In this document: piece after piece, positions 8,277-17,111 of the stretch | Numbering within the stretch: position 1 is the stretch's first letter | Layout: each line of letters opens with the position of its first letter | The notes under the pieces: model-generated | Told to the model about the DNA's origin: nothing | What the model saw: only the letters and a program-made list of their open reading frames with translations | Database searches by the model: none | Program-made: the position numbers and the translations under genes | NCBI RefSeq assembly: GCF_006376675.1 | Contig: NZ_VEWK01000005.1 | Coordinates: 124,001-188,000 of the forward strand | Direction of reading: 5' to 3' | Source of the DNA: Brucella pecoris | GTDB lineage: Bacteria; Pseudomonadota; Alphaproteobacteria; Rhizobiales; Rhizobiaceae | DNA: 64,000 bases

Positions 8277-10061
8277 ATGAACGAGCACGCAGTAAAACCG
8301 CATCGCGCCGCGCAGGAAAGCCAGTTCGTCACCCATGACGGCAGCTCGCTGTTTTACCGTTTCTGGCCATCACTCTGCGAAAAGCCGAAAGGCGTCATCG
8401 TTCTGCTGCATCGCGGGCACGAGCATAGCGGACGCGTCGCGCACCTCGTCGATGAGCTGGGGCTGGATGACTATGCCTTCTATGCGTGGGATGCGCGCGG
8501 CCACGGCCAGTCGCCGGGCGTGCGTGGCTTCTCGCCCTCATTCGGTGCGTCGATCCGTGACCTGGATAGTTTCGTAACCCATATCCGGCAGGAAACCGGC
8601 GCCGCCATCGAAGATGTGGCGATTATCGCGCAGAGTGTTGGCGCGGTGCTGGCCGCTGCCTGGGTGCATGATTATGCGCCGAATATTCGTGCGCTGGTGT
8701 TGGCTTCACCTGCCTTCGACATCAAGCTCTATGTGCCCTTCGCCAAGGAGAGCATCGGCCTGTGGCAGAAGCTGAAGGGCACGTTCTACGTCAATTCCTA
8801 CGTCAAACCACAGTTTTTGACTCATGATCCGGAACGCATCGAATCCTATCGCACTGATCCGCTGATCACGCGGCCCATCGCATCGCATATCTTGCTTCAG
8901 CTTTATGAGGCGGCAAAGCGCGTGGTGGACGATGCGCGGGCGATTACGGTTCCGACGCAACTGCTCATTTCCGGCAGCGATTTTGTCGTGCGCCCCGCGC
9001 CGCAACATCGCTTCTTCGAGAACCTTGGCAGCCGCATCAAGGAGCGGCATGTTCTGAAAGGTTTTTACCACGACACGCTGGGCGAACGGGATCGCAAACC
9101 GGCAGTGGAACGCATCCACGATTTCATCGAGGCCCGTTTTGCGGAAGCACCGCAGCGCGCCGATCTGACGGAAGCGCATATAGCGGGCCATACGCGCGAC
9201 GAAGCGGACCGCTTGTCGAGCCCGCTGCCGCTTCTGACGGCACAGGGGCTTTACTGGGCGTCGACACGCGCTTCGATAGCCTTCGGCGCATTGTTTTCGG
9301 AAGGCTTGAAAGTCGGCAAGCGCACGGGCTTCGATTCCGGTTCCACGCTCGATTACGTCTATGAGAATGAAGCGCGGGGCCTCGGGCCGGGCGGCAAGCT
9401 TATCGACAAGCAGTTTCTGGAAGCGATCGGCTGGCGTGGTATCCGCCAGCGCAAGGTGCATCTGGAGGAACTGATCGGTGCGGCGATCAAGCGCCTCAAA
9501 AGCGAAGGCCGTTCGACCAATATCCTCGACATTGCCTGCGGCCATGGCCGTTATGTCATCGATGCGGTGGCGCGCGCCGACGAAATGCCGGACAGCATTC
9601 ACCTGCGCGATTATTCGCCGATCAATGTGCTGGCAGGCAACAAGCTCATCAGGGATCGCGGGCTGGAATCCATCGCTCATATGGAAGAGGGCGACGCTTT
9701 CAACGAGGAAAGCCTTGCAGCGGTGACGCCGCAGCCGGACCTTGCCATCGTGTCCGGTCTTTACGAACTTTTCCCCGATAATGCGCTGATCAATCGTTCG
9801 CTGTCGGGGCTTGCCCGCGTGCAGAGACCCGGCTCATTGCTGATCTACACCAACCAGCCATGGCATCCGCAGCTTGAAATGATCGCACGGGCTTTGACGT
9901 CGCATCGCGGCGGAGAGGCATGGGTGATGCGTCGGCGCACGCAGGGCGAAATGGACCAGCTTGTCGAGAAGGCAGGCTATCGCAAGCTCGAACAGCGCAT
10001 CGATCAGTGGGGCATTTTCTCCGTATCGATTGCAGAACGCGTTGGAGACGGCGAAGCGTGA
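8277..10061 (+). CDS. Alpha/beta hydrolase-methyltransferase fusion, YnbC-like
   Basis: A 594-residue two-domain protein. Residues 15-290 are a monoacylglycerol-lipase-like alpha/beta hydrolase: WDARGHGQSPG, a nucleophile elbow AQSVGAVLA (Ser in a degenerate GxSxG) and a C-terminal His in KGFYHDTLGE. Residues 330-590 are a class I SAM-dependent methyltransferase with motif I ILDIACGHGRYV. The layout and size match E. coli YnbC. In this cluster a (lyso)phospholipid or acylglycerol substrate is plausible, with deacylation and methylation of the same lipid, but neither activity is shown. ATG at 8277 follows GAGGGG. The stop overlaps the GTG start of the next gene (GTGA). Confidence 0.85.
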   Translation: MNEHAVKPHRAAQESQFVTHDGSSLFYRFWPSLCEKPKGVIVLLHRGHEHSGRVAHLVDELGLDDYAFYAWDARGHGQSPGVRGFSPSFGASIRDLDSFVTHIRQETGAAIEDVAIIAQSVGAVLAAAWVHDYAPNIRALVLASPAFDIKLYVPFAKESIGLWQKLKGTFYVNSYVKPQFLTHDPERIESYRTDPLITRPIASHILLQLYEAAKRVVDDARAITVPTQLLISGSDFVVRPAPQHRFFENLGSRIKERHVLKGFYHDTLGERDRKPAVERIHDFIEARFAEAPQRADLTEAHIAGHTRDEADRLSSPLPLLTAQGLYWASTRASIAFGALFSEGLKVGKRTGFDSGSTLDYVYENEARGLGPGGKLIDKQFLEAIGWRGIRQRKVHLEELIGAAIKRLKSEGRSTNILDIACGHGRYVIDAVARADEMPDSIHLRDYSPINVLAGNKLIRDRGLESIAHMEEGDAFNEESLAAVTPQPDLAIVSGLYELFPDNALINRSLSGLARVQRPGSLLIYTNQPWHPQLEMIARALTSHRGGEAWVMRRRTQGEMDQLVEKAGYRKLEQRIDQWGIFSVSIAERVGDGEA

Positions 10062-11383
10062 CCACGCAATTAACGGAAGTGGATGGATCTTCACGGTGGT
10101 CAGTGATCCGCCGCGCCATCCTTTGGCTTCTGTTTCTTGGCCCCTTTTTCTACCTGACCTACGGTACGGCGAACTGGTTCGCATCGCAGCAAAGTCACGT
10201 ACCGAACCTTGCTTTCGAGTGGGAACACCATGTTCCCTTCATCGCGTGGAGCATCATTCCCTATTGGTCGGTCAATCTGTTCTATGCGATTGCGCTGTTC
10301 GTCAATGACAGCCCGGAACAGGTCGACCGGCTGGCAAAGCGCTATCTCACCGCGCAGATCGTCGCTGTTCTCTGCTTTGTCGCTTTTCCGTTGACCGCAA
10401 CTTTCGTAAAACCGGCAACAGCCGGGCTTCCGGGTTTCATGTTCGATGTGCTTGGCGGCTTCGACAAACCCTTCAATCAGGCGCCATCGCTGCATATTGC
10501 GCTCTTGATTATCATCTGGGACCAGATGCGCCGCATAATGGGCGACGCCATGCGCGTGGTCTGGCATGTCTGGTGTCTGCTGATCGGTCTGTCGGTGCTC
10601 ACCACCTATCAGCACCACGCGGTCGATATTCCGGCAGGCGCGTTGCTTGGCCTGTTTGCCCTATGGCTTTTTCCGCGCAGCGGTCCTTCGCCGCTTGGGG
10701 GCTTTCATTTCACTTTCGATATGAGAGCCAAACGGATCGGTTTTTATTATCTGGCGGGTGGAGTCCCGTTTCTGGCTCTGGCAATCCACGGCCTGTCCAT
10801 CACTGGCTATGCGATTTTCTGGCTCTGGCCCGCGACGGCACTTGCCATCGTCGCTCTTGGCTATCTCGGTGCGGGGGCTGGCATTTTCCAGAAGCAGACA
10901 GACGGGTCGGTCAGCCTTGCAAGCCGTTGGCTGCTTTGGCCTTACCGGCTTTTTGCCCGACTGAACGTGCGGTTCTGGACGCGCAAACTGCCGCCACATG
11001 TCGAACTGGCCGACGGGGTGTTTCTTGGACGGTATCCAAAACCAGCGGAGCTTTCCCCCTTTGCTGCCGTCGTTGATCTTGCCGCTGAAATGGTGCCGCC
11101 ACGCCATTTGCCAAGTCATTCAATTGAATGGAAAAGCTTTGGCACGATTGATCTGATCGCACCTGCATCCGAAACAGTGCGACTGGCATCCGATGCCGTT
11201 GAAGCTGCGCGCCATCGTGGTCCGGTGCTCATCTGTTGTGCGCTTGGTTTTCAGCGCAGCGCCACGGTTGCAGTTGCGTGGCTCGTGTCTACCGGCCACG
11301 CTGCCAACGCGCGGGAAGCTGAAGCGCTGATCCGCTCCAAGGGCTGGCCTGTCCATCTGCATCGTGCCGAGGGGGTGGCATGA
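10058..11383 (+). CDS. PAP2-type membrane phosphatase fused to a dual-specificity phosphatase domain, YnbD-like
   Basis: About 441 residues from a GTG at 10058 that overlaps the upstream stop. The N-terminal 300 residues form a multi-spanning PAP2/inositol-phosphorylceramide-synthase-like domain with the motif remnants PSLH and HHAVD (H-x3-D). The C-terminal 140 residues are cytosolic and carry a cysteine-phosphatase loop CALGFQRS (C-x5-R). The overall design matches E. coli YnbD. By analogy with PTPMT1, a dual-specificity phosphatase that acts on phosphatidylglycerophosphate, this protein could remove phosphate from a lipid head group made by the YnbA-like enzyme (inference). It overlaps the next gene by four bases, indicating translational coupling. 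Confidence 0.83.
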   Translation: MTTQLTEVDGSSRWSVIRRAILWLLFLGPFFYLTYGTANWFASQQSHVPNLAFEWEHHVPFIAWSIIPYWSVNLFYAIALFVNDSPEQVDRLAKRYLTAQIVAVLCFVAFPLTATFVKPATAGLPGFMFDVLGGFDKPFNQAPSLHIALLIIIWDQMRRIMGDAMRVVWHVWCLLIGLSVLTTYQHHAVDIPAGALLGLFALWLFPRSGPSPLGGFHFTFDMRAKRIGFYYLAGGVPFLALAIHGLSITGYAIFWLWPATALAIVALGYLGAGAGIFQKQTDGSVSLASRWLLWPYRLFARLNVRFWTRKLPPHVELADGVFLGRYPKPAELSPFAAVVDLAAEMVPPRHLPSHSIEWKSFGTIDLIAPASETVRLASDAVEAARHRGPVLICCALGFQRSATVAVAWLVSTGHAANAREAEALIRSKGWPVHLHRAEGVA

Positions 11384-11799
11384 ATTCTCCGGCAACGTCC
11401 ATCGCGATTGTGTTGCGCCGCAATGCCGTTCTCGGCATTGCTTTCGCTGTCGTTCTTCTTGCGGTCGCCCCTTTCATGCGCCCGGTACACGATTTGGCTT
11501 TCTGGCTGATCTGGCCGCTGCTGCTGGCGAGCGCATTGATCGTGCTGGGGATTGCAGCGCACCTTTTGTTCGATGCTGCGCTTTTCCGCCTGATCGCCGG
11601 TTCCGGTGAAACGGGATTGGGTGAGGTAGACAGCATTCTTGAGCGCATGGGTTTGCGCTCCAATGACGGCACGGTCCGTCCACTTGCGAAAAGGATGGAA
11701 GGCTCGCGACGCATCATGGGGCGTCTGCGGTTCTTCATGGGGCTGGGTATCGTACTTTTCATTCTCATGGCCACGGTGCCATTCGGTCAGGGGCTTTGA
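11380..11799 (+). CDS. Small membrane protein of unknown function in the phospholipid cluster
   Basis: 139 residues with hydrophobic segments at about 18-32, 40-62 and 114-133, and a basic, soluble stretch between the second and third (residues 70-112). No family recognised. Its start overlaps the phosphatase stop (ATGA) and its own stop is one base before the acyltransferase start, so it is translated as part of the same operon. Its place between a lipid phosphatase and PlsC suggests an accessory or scaffold role for these membrane enzymes, but nothing in the sequence proves it. Confidence 0.75.
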   Translation: MNSPATSIAIVLRRNAVLGIAFAVVLLAVAPFMRPVHDLAFWLIWPLLLASALIVLGIAAHLLFDAALFRLIAGSGETGLGEVDSILERMGLRSNDGTVRPLAKRMEGSRRIMGRLRFFMGLGIVLFILMATVPFGQGL

Positions 11800-11800
11800 T

Positions 11801-12454
11801 ATGCGGGAACTGATCCGCCATCAGGTGCAATCGATTTTCGGCTCGCTTCTGGCAATCCTGTCGCGCGGGATTACCGGCGTGCGGCCAATCTGGAGTGGCA
11901 CCGGGCCATCGCGTACTCAGCGCATCTATTTTGCCAACCACACCAGCCATGGCGATTTTATCCTGCTTTCCTCCTGTCTCGATCAGGAGGAGCGTGCGCG
12001 CACCCGCGCTGTTGCCGGTGCGGATTACTGGCGGGGAAACCGCGTGCGCCAGTTCATGGCGGAAGTTTTGCTGCGCACCGTATTGGTTGAGCGCAACTGG
12101 GTGGAACGCACGCAGGACCCGATGGAAGTGATGCTGAAAGCTTTGGCCGATGGTCACTCGCTCATCATCTTTCCCGAAGGCACACGCAACATGACCGATG
12201 AAGCGCTGCTGCGCTTTCGTTCCGGCATCTACAATCTGGCGCTGGCGCGTCCTGATGTCGAGCTGGTGCCCTGCTGGATCGAAAATATGTCGCGTGTTTT
12301 GCCCAAGGGCGCAATGCTGCCAGTACCGCTTCTGTGCCGTGTCATTTTCGGTGCGCCGGTGCAGCTTCGCGACGGCGAGGACCGCAAGGAGTTTCTCGTC
12401 CGCGCCCGCCAGAGCCTTCTCGATATTCAGCCCCATAATGGTAAGCACCCATGA
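11801..12454 (+). CDS. 1-acyl-sn-glycerol-3-phosphate acyltransferase (PlsC family)
   Basis: A 217-residue PlsC-family acyltransferase with the catalytic HX4D box (NHTSHGDF, about residues 46-51) and the phosphate-binding FPEGTRN box (about residues 124-130). The family adds the second acyl chain to lysophosphatidate, giving phosphatidate for CDP-diacylglycerol synthesis; related members acylate other lyso-lipids. ATG at 11801 begins one base after the previous stop. The stop overlaps the start of the CdsA-like gene. E. coli ynbABCD has no such gene, so here the cluster covers an extra step. It is probably not the only PlsC of the cell. Confidence 0.9.
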   Translation: MRELIRHQVQSIFGSLLAILSRGITGVRPIWSGTGPSRTQRIYFANHTSHGDFILLSSCLDQEERARTRAVAGADYWRGNRVRQFMAEVLLRTVLVERNWVERTQDPMEVMLKALADGHSLIIFPEGTRNMTDEALLRFRSGIYNLALARPDVELVPCWIENMSRVLPKGAMLPVPLLCRVIFGAPVQLRDGEDRKEFLVRARQSLLDIQPHNGKHP

Positions 12455-13380
12455 GTGAAACGACCCGACTCTTTCTTGGCCTCATGGGCGTTCTGACAAC
12501 GGCAAGCGCCGTTGCCGGTGTTCTTTCATGGCGCGCGCCAAAACCGCTTTCGTCCACGCTCGTCAATCTCAATGCCCGCATCAAAGCATGGTGGATCATG
12601 GTCGGCGCCATGTGCATCGCTTTCCTGTTCGGCAAGGGCGGCGTGATCGTGCTGTTTGCGCTGATCTCGTTCGCCGCCTTGCGCGAATATGCGACGCTGA
12701 CCCAGACCCGCCGCGCCGACCATCGCGTGCTGCTCGGCATGTTCCTGCTGGTCATTCCGGTGCAATATTATCTGATCTGGATCGACTGGTACGGGCTCTA
12801 TTCCATCTTCATCCCGGTCTATTGTTTCCTTGCCATGCCGGTTCTGACTGCACTTTCCGGGGACACGTCGCGCTTTCTGGAGCGCATCAGCGAGCAGCAA
12901 TGGGGCATCATGCTGTCGGTCTATTGCATCAGCCATGTGCCCGCGCTGATGACGCTCGATATTCCCGGTTTTGATGGCAAGAAACTGCTGCTGATCGCGT
13001 TTCTGGTGGCGACCGTTCAGGGCAGCGATGTGTTGCAGTATATTTTCGGCAAACTGTTCGGCAAACATCGCATCGCGCCCAGCATATCGCCGTCGAAGAC
13101 CTGGGAGGGGTTTGTCGGCGGGGTTGCCGCAGCGTCTCTTTTGGGAGCAGGGCTTGCCTGGCTGACGCCGTTTTCGCCGGTTCAGGCGGGCGCACTTGCT
13201 GCAACTTCCTGCATCATGGGCTTTTTCGGCGGGCTGGTCGCTTCCGCCATCAAGCGTGATCGCGGCGTGAAGGACTGGGGACACATGATTGAAGGACATG
13301 GCGGGATGCTTGACCGTGCCGACAGCCTCGTTTTTTCGGCGCCTGTCTTCTTTCATATCGTGCGGTATTTCTGGACGTGA
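12451..13380 (+). CDS. Phosphatidate cytidylyltransferase (CdsA/YnbB-like)
   Basis: A 309-residue polytopic membrane enzyme with the full CdsA signature near the C terminus (SAIKRDRGVKDWG followed by HGGMLDRADS, about residues 268-295). It converts phosphatidate and CTP to CDP-diacylglycerol, the substrate of the YnbA-like enzyme encoded divergently 5 kb away. YnbB, the E. coli counterpart, has been described as a CdsA paralogue. It is the last gene of the operon and overlaps plsC by four bases (ATGA). It ends ten bases before the convergent narR gene, with no clear terminator between them. Confidence 0.92.
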   Translation: MSETTRLFLGLMGVLTTASAVAGVLSWRAPKPLSSTLVNLNARIKAWWIMVGAMCIAFLFGKGGVIVLFALISFAALREYATLTQTRRADHRVLLGMFLLVIPVQYYLIWIDWYGLYSIFIPVYCFLAMPVLTALSGDTSRFLERISEQQWGIMLSVYCISHVPALMTLDIPGFDGKKLLLIAFLVATVQGSDVLQYIFGKLFGKHRIAPSISPSKTWEGFVGGVAAASLLGAGLAWLTPFSPVQAGALAATSCIMGFFGGLVASAIKRDRGVKDWGHMIEGHGGMLDRADSLVFSAPVFFHIVRYFWT

Positions 13381-13390
13381 GATAGCAGCG

Positions 13391-14110
13391 CTAAACCCTG
13401 TCGGCCATGCGGGCCGGTTCTTCCTTGTCGATCAGATGGGAAGGGGCTGCGAATTGCAGCAGCTTGTTCTTGTTCGTGATCTTGATTGCGGAGGCTTGCA
13501 CACTGACGCCATGGGAACCGAGTGTCGCAAAATTGCGTGACAGGTTCTCCGGCGTCATGCCGAGATAGGCGGCCAGCGTTCGTTTTTCATAGGGGATCAT
13601 CACGACCTCCGCGCCGTTGTTCAACAGCGATTCCTTGACGATCCAGTTGGCGAGGCGCTGCACACTGCTTCGAAGCTTCTGTGCCTTCAGTTCCTTGACC
13701 AGACGGCGATAGGAGCGTGCGGTTTCAAAAACGACGGCGCGCATGAAGCCGACATCCTCGCTCATCAAATCCCGGACAAGGCTGGAGGGCACCATCAACA
13801 CGCGGGTGGGCGTCAGTGTCTGCGCGGTCTGCAGGCAAACATCGTCATTGAGAACCGCAGCGAGAATGAAAATATCGTCATTGCGCAATATCTCCAGTGC
13901 CGTTTCGCCGTCATCCGATTTCGCCGACATCAGCACAAGGCCATCGAGGATCGCAAACAGAAAGTCGGCGGGCTCGTCTTCCTTGATCAAGGTCGTTCGC
14001 GGCGGAAATGACTGCACGAAGCTCGGACGCATGATCCGCTCGAATGTGGCATCTGCCATATCCATGAAAAGCGGCAGATTTCTCAGCGCGTCGATATCTT
14101 CCTTCCGCAT
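13391..14110 (-). CDS. narR: NarR-like Crp/Fnr-family regulator of nitrate respiration
   Basis: A 239-residue Crp/Fnr regulator with an N-terminal cyclic-nucleotide-binding fold (about residues 10-130) and a C-terminal winged helix. The recognition helix PENLSRNF keeps the E-x2-S-R pattern that reads TTGAT half-sites. Only one cysteine is present, so it cannot carry the FNR iron-sulfur cluster; this matches Paracoccus NarR, which activates the nar operon in response to nitrate/nitrite. It is divergent from narK, as in Paracoccus. Two perfect TTGAT-N4-ATCAA boxes lie in the shared upstream region. Identification rests on this arrangement plus the missing cysteines. Confidence 0.85.
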   Translation of the reverse strand: MRKEDIDALRNLPLFMDMADATFERIMRPSFVQSFPPRTTLIKEDEPADFLFAILDGLVLMSAKSDDGETALEILRNDDIFILAAVLNDDVCLQTAQTLTPTRVLMVPSSLVRDLMSEDVGFMRAVVFETARSYRRLVKELKAQKLRSSVQRLANWIVKESLLNNGAEVVMIPYEKRTLAAYLGMTPENLSRNFATLGSHGVSVQASAIKITNKNKLLQFAAPSHLIDKEEPARMADRV

Positions 14111-14153
14111 TAAACCTCACTTTTGGGGTCAAGTTTTTGTTGGTCTATTATGC

Positions 14154-14167
14154 TTGATTAATATCAA
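14154..14167. promoter_or_regulatory. FNR/NNR box 1, narR-proximal
   Basis: Perfect TTGAT-TAAT-ATCAA palindrome centred about 50 bases upstream of the narR start codon. The position suits control of narR by FNR, NnrA or NarR itself. Confidence 0.8.
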
Positions 14168-14265
14168 TTAGGCAATGCGTATTCATCAATACTTCGGACA
14201 AACTAAATCTATTTTTGGCGTTAACTCACGAATATCTTAAATTCAACTTGAATAGTCCGGCGATA

Positions 14266-14279
14266 TTGATCTTAATCAA
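14266..14279. promoter_or_regulatory. FNR/NNR box 2, narK-proximal
   Basis: Perfect TTGAT-CTTA-ATCAA palindrome centred about 78 bases upstream of the narK start codon. With a leader of 30-40 bases it would sit near -41.5, the usual activating position for FNR-family proteins. Confidence 0.85.
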
Positions 14280-14349
14280 TGTATTCATCTGAAAGTCGAC
14301 GCATAAGTGCAAACGAAACCTTCCATGGTATTCAATTCGGAGTACGCCT

Positions 14350-17088
14350 ATGCAACATGTCGCAGGGGAAAATCCCAGGGCGCAGACTACCGCGCTGGCG
14401 ATGAGTACGACCGCATTCACAGTCTGTTTTGCGGTCTGGACCATCTTCGCAATCATCGGCATTGAAATTCGATCCGAGCTGGGCTTAAGCGAAACCCAGT
14501 TCGGCCTGCTCGTCGGTACGCCGATCCTTACGGGATCGCTGATCCGTGTCATCCTGGGCATCTGGGCGGATCGCTATGGTGGCCGCGCCATCTTCACGCT
14601 GACCATGCTGGTCTCGGCGGTTGCCACCTGGCTTCTGACCTATGCCACCACCTACCCGCAGATGCTGATTGCAGCACTCGGCGTCGGCGTGGCGGGCGGG
14701 TCGTTCTCGGTCGGTGTTGCCTATGTCTCGCGCTGGTACCCACCCGAGAAGCAGGGCGTTGCGCTCGGCATTTTCGGCGCGGGCAATGTTGGGTCGGCGG
14801 TGACGAAGTTCTTCGCGCCGATGGTCATGGTTGCATTCGGCTGGCATGCGGTCGCCGAAATCTGGGCGGCCGCGATGGTCGTCATGGCACTGATCTTCTA
14901 CTTCACCACGAGCGACGATCCGGTTCTGGTCGAGCGTCGGCGCAAGGGCGAAAAACCGACAAGCACGCTGATGGAGCTGGAACCGCTCAAGAACGTGCAG
15001 GTCTGGCGTTTCTCGCTTTACTATTTCTTCGTCTTCGGCGCTTTCGTGGCTCTCGCGTTGTGGCTGCCGCAGTATCTGATCCATGTCTATGGTGTCGATA
15101 TTCGCCTGGCAGGCATCATCGCGGCGTTCTTCTCTGTCCCGGCCAGCCTTTTCCGCGCCTATGGCGGGCATCTTTCGGATGTCTACGGCGCGCGCCGGGT
15201 CATGTACTGGACCTTCGCCGTTTCGCTGGTCGCGACATTCGTATTGTCCTATCCGCCGACGGATTATGTCATCCAGAGCGATAACGGCCCGCTTGCTTTC
15301 CATGCTGAAATGAGCGTGATCGGTTTCACCATCACCGTCTTCATCCTTGGCTTCTTCATGGCGCTCGGCAAGGCCGCCGTCTTCAAGCACATTCCGGTCT
15401 ATTATCCGGGCAATGTCGGCTCTGTCGGCGGCCTGGTGGGTATGATCGGTGGTCTCGGCGGCTTCATTCTGCCGATCCTGTTCGGCGTGCTGCTGGACCA
15501 GACCGGCCTTTGGACGAGCTGCTTCATGCTGCTCTTTGTCATCGTCGCGGTCTCCTTTGCCTGGATGCATGTCTCGATCCGCCAGATGGAGCGTGCAGCC
15601 GAAGGCAAGGCCACGGAAGAGCTTCCGGCCTTTGCCGAACTGCAGGGGCTCAAGAAGGCCGAAGTCAAACCTGCAAAGGGCGATTCCGTCCTGACCGACT
15701 GGCGCCCGGACGATCCGACCTTCTGGGAACAGAAAGGAAAAAGGATCGCCAAGCGCAATCTGTGGCTTTCGATCCCCGCGCTTCTCCTGTCCTTCGCCAT
15801 CTGGCAGGTCTGGTCCGTGGTGGTGGCAAAGCTGCCGCTGGTGGGCTACCAGTTCACGACCGACCAGCTCTTCTGGCTGGCAGCGCTCCCCGGCATTTCG
15901 GGCGCGACGTTCCGCATCTTCTATTCCTTCATGGTGCCGATCTTCGGCGGCCGCCTGTGGACCACACTGACCACCTGGTCGCTGGTCATTCCGGCCATCG
16001 GTATTGGCTATGCCGTGCAGAACCCGAATACGCCTTACTTCATCTTCCTGCTGTTGGCGCTCTGCTGTGGCTTCGGTGGCGGCAACTTCGCCTCCTCCAT
16101 GTCCAACATTTCGTTCTTCTTCCCGAAGCATGAAAAGGGCAATGCGGCGGCGCTCAATGCGGGTCTCGGCAATCTCGGCGTCAGCGTCGTGCAGTTCGTC
16201 GTTCCGCTCGTCATCACTGCCGGTATCTTCGGCAAGCTTGGTGGCGATCCGGCAATGGTCGCGACCGCATCAGGCGAAGCCCCGCTCTGGCTCCAGAACG
16301 CCGGCTTCATCTTCGTACCGTTCATCGTCATCACCGCTTTCGCCAACTGGTTCGGCATGAACGATATCGCCTCGGCCAAAGCATCGTTTGCTGATCAGGC
16401 CGTGATTTTCCGCCGCAAGCACAACTGGATTATGTGCTGGCTTTACACCGGCACGTTCGGTTCGTTCATCGGCTATTCGGCTGGCTTCCCGCTTCTGACC
16501 AACATCCTGTTCCCCGAGATCAATGCGCTGCAATTCGCCTTCCTCGGACCTCTCGTCGGCGCACTGTCGCGGTCGGGTTCGGGCTGGCTTGCGGATAAAT
16601 ATGGCGGCGGTCGCGTTACCATCTGGGCATTCGTGCTGATGATGATCGGCGTGGCGGGCGTGCTGTATTTCGTCGGCATCAAGGAACAGCCGAATGCTTT
16701 CTGGGGCTTCTTTGCTTCCTTCGTCCTGCTGTTCTTCGCAACCGGTATCGGCAATGCCTCCACGTTCCAGATGATCCCGGCGATCATGTCGAAGGAAATG
16801 GTGCGGCTGATGCCAAACGCCACCCCGGAAGAACGCCGTCACGAAGCGGACAAGGAATCTGCTGCCATCACCGGCTTCACCTCGGCCATTGCTGCTTTCG
16901 GCGCTTTCTTCATTCCGAAGGGCTACGGCACCTCGATCAGCATGACCGGCGGACCGGAAGCAGCACTCTGGGCCTTCCTGATCTTTTACGTGACATGCCT
17001 CGTCATCACCTGGGGCGTCTACACCCGAAAAGGCGGTCTGCTTTATGACGTCGAGCGCCGCAACAAGACAGCCGCTGCTGCTGCCTGA
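14350..17088 (+). CDS. narK: Fused NarK1-NarK2 nitrate/nitrite transporter
   Basis: At 912 residues this is twice the length of a normal NarK. Residues about 15-430 form a first 12-helix MFS unit (NarK1-like, nitrate/proton symport) and about 460-895 a second (NarK2-like, nitrate/nitrite antiport). The second unit has the nitrate signature around FFFPKHEKGNAAALNAGLGNLG; the first has the corresponding GIFGAGNVGSAVTKFF. Paracoccus pantotrophus has the same fusion, where both halves contribute to nitrate uptake. ATG at 14350 follows GGAG. It is the first gene of the nar operon, 23 bases before narG, so nitrate import, nitrite export and reduction are made together. Confidence 0.95.
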   Translation: MQHVAGENPRAQTTALAMSTTAFTVCFAVWTIFAIIGIEIRSELGLSETQFGLLVGTPILTGSLIRVILGIWADRYGGRAIFTLTMLVSAVATWLLTYATTYPQMLIAALGVGVAGGSFSVGVAYVSRWYPPEKQGVALGIFGAGNVGSAVTKFFAPMVMVAFGWHAVAEIWAAAMVVMALIFYFTTSDDPVLVERRRKGEKPTSTLMELEPLKNVQVWRFSLYYFFVFGAFVALALWLPQYLIHVYGVDIRLAGIIAAFFSVPASLFRAYGGHLSDVYGARRVMYWTFAVSLVATFVLSYPPTDYVIQSDNGPLAFHAEMSVIGFTITVFILGFFMALGKAAVFKHIPVYYPGNVGSVGGLVGMIGGLGGFILPILFGVLLDQTGLWTSCFMLLFVIVAVSFAWMHVSIRQMERAAEGKATEELPAFAELQGLKKAEVKPAKGDSVLTDWRPDDPTFWEQKGKRIAKRNLWLSIPALLLSFAIWQVWSVVVAKLPLVGYQFTTDQLFWLAALPGISGATFRIFYSFMVPIFGGRLWTTLTTWSLVIPAIGIGYAVQNPNTPYFIFLLLALCCGFGGGNFASSMSNISFFFPKHEKGNAAALNAGLGNLGVSVVQFVVPLVITAGIFGKLGGDPAMVATASGEAPLWLQNAGFIFVPFIVITAFANWFGMNDIASAKASFADQAVIFRRKHNWIMCWLYTGTFGSFIGYSAGFPLLTNILFPEINALQFAFLGPLVGALSRSGSGWLADKYGGGRVTIWAFVLMMIGVAGVLYFVGIKEQPNAFWGFFASFVLLFFATGIGNASTFQMIPAIMSKEMVRLMPNATPEERRHEADKESAAITGFTSAIAAFGAFFIPKGYGTSISMTGGPEAALWAFLIFYVTCLVITWGVYTRKGGLLYDVERRNKTAAAAA

Positions 17089-17111
17089 AGAAATAAAGTG
17101 AGGATAAAATC

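Noticed and set aside
14485..16131. Long open frame (548 codons) on the minus strand across narK
   Set aside because: It lies wholly antisense to a well-supported transporter gene, and its product is rich in His, Arg, Asp and Gln with no family resemblance, as expected for a shadow of GC-rich coding sequence.
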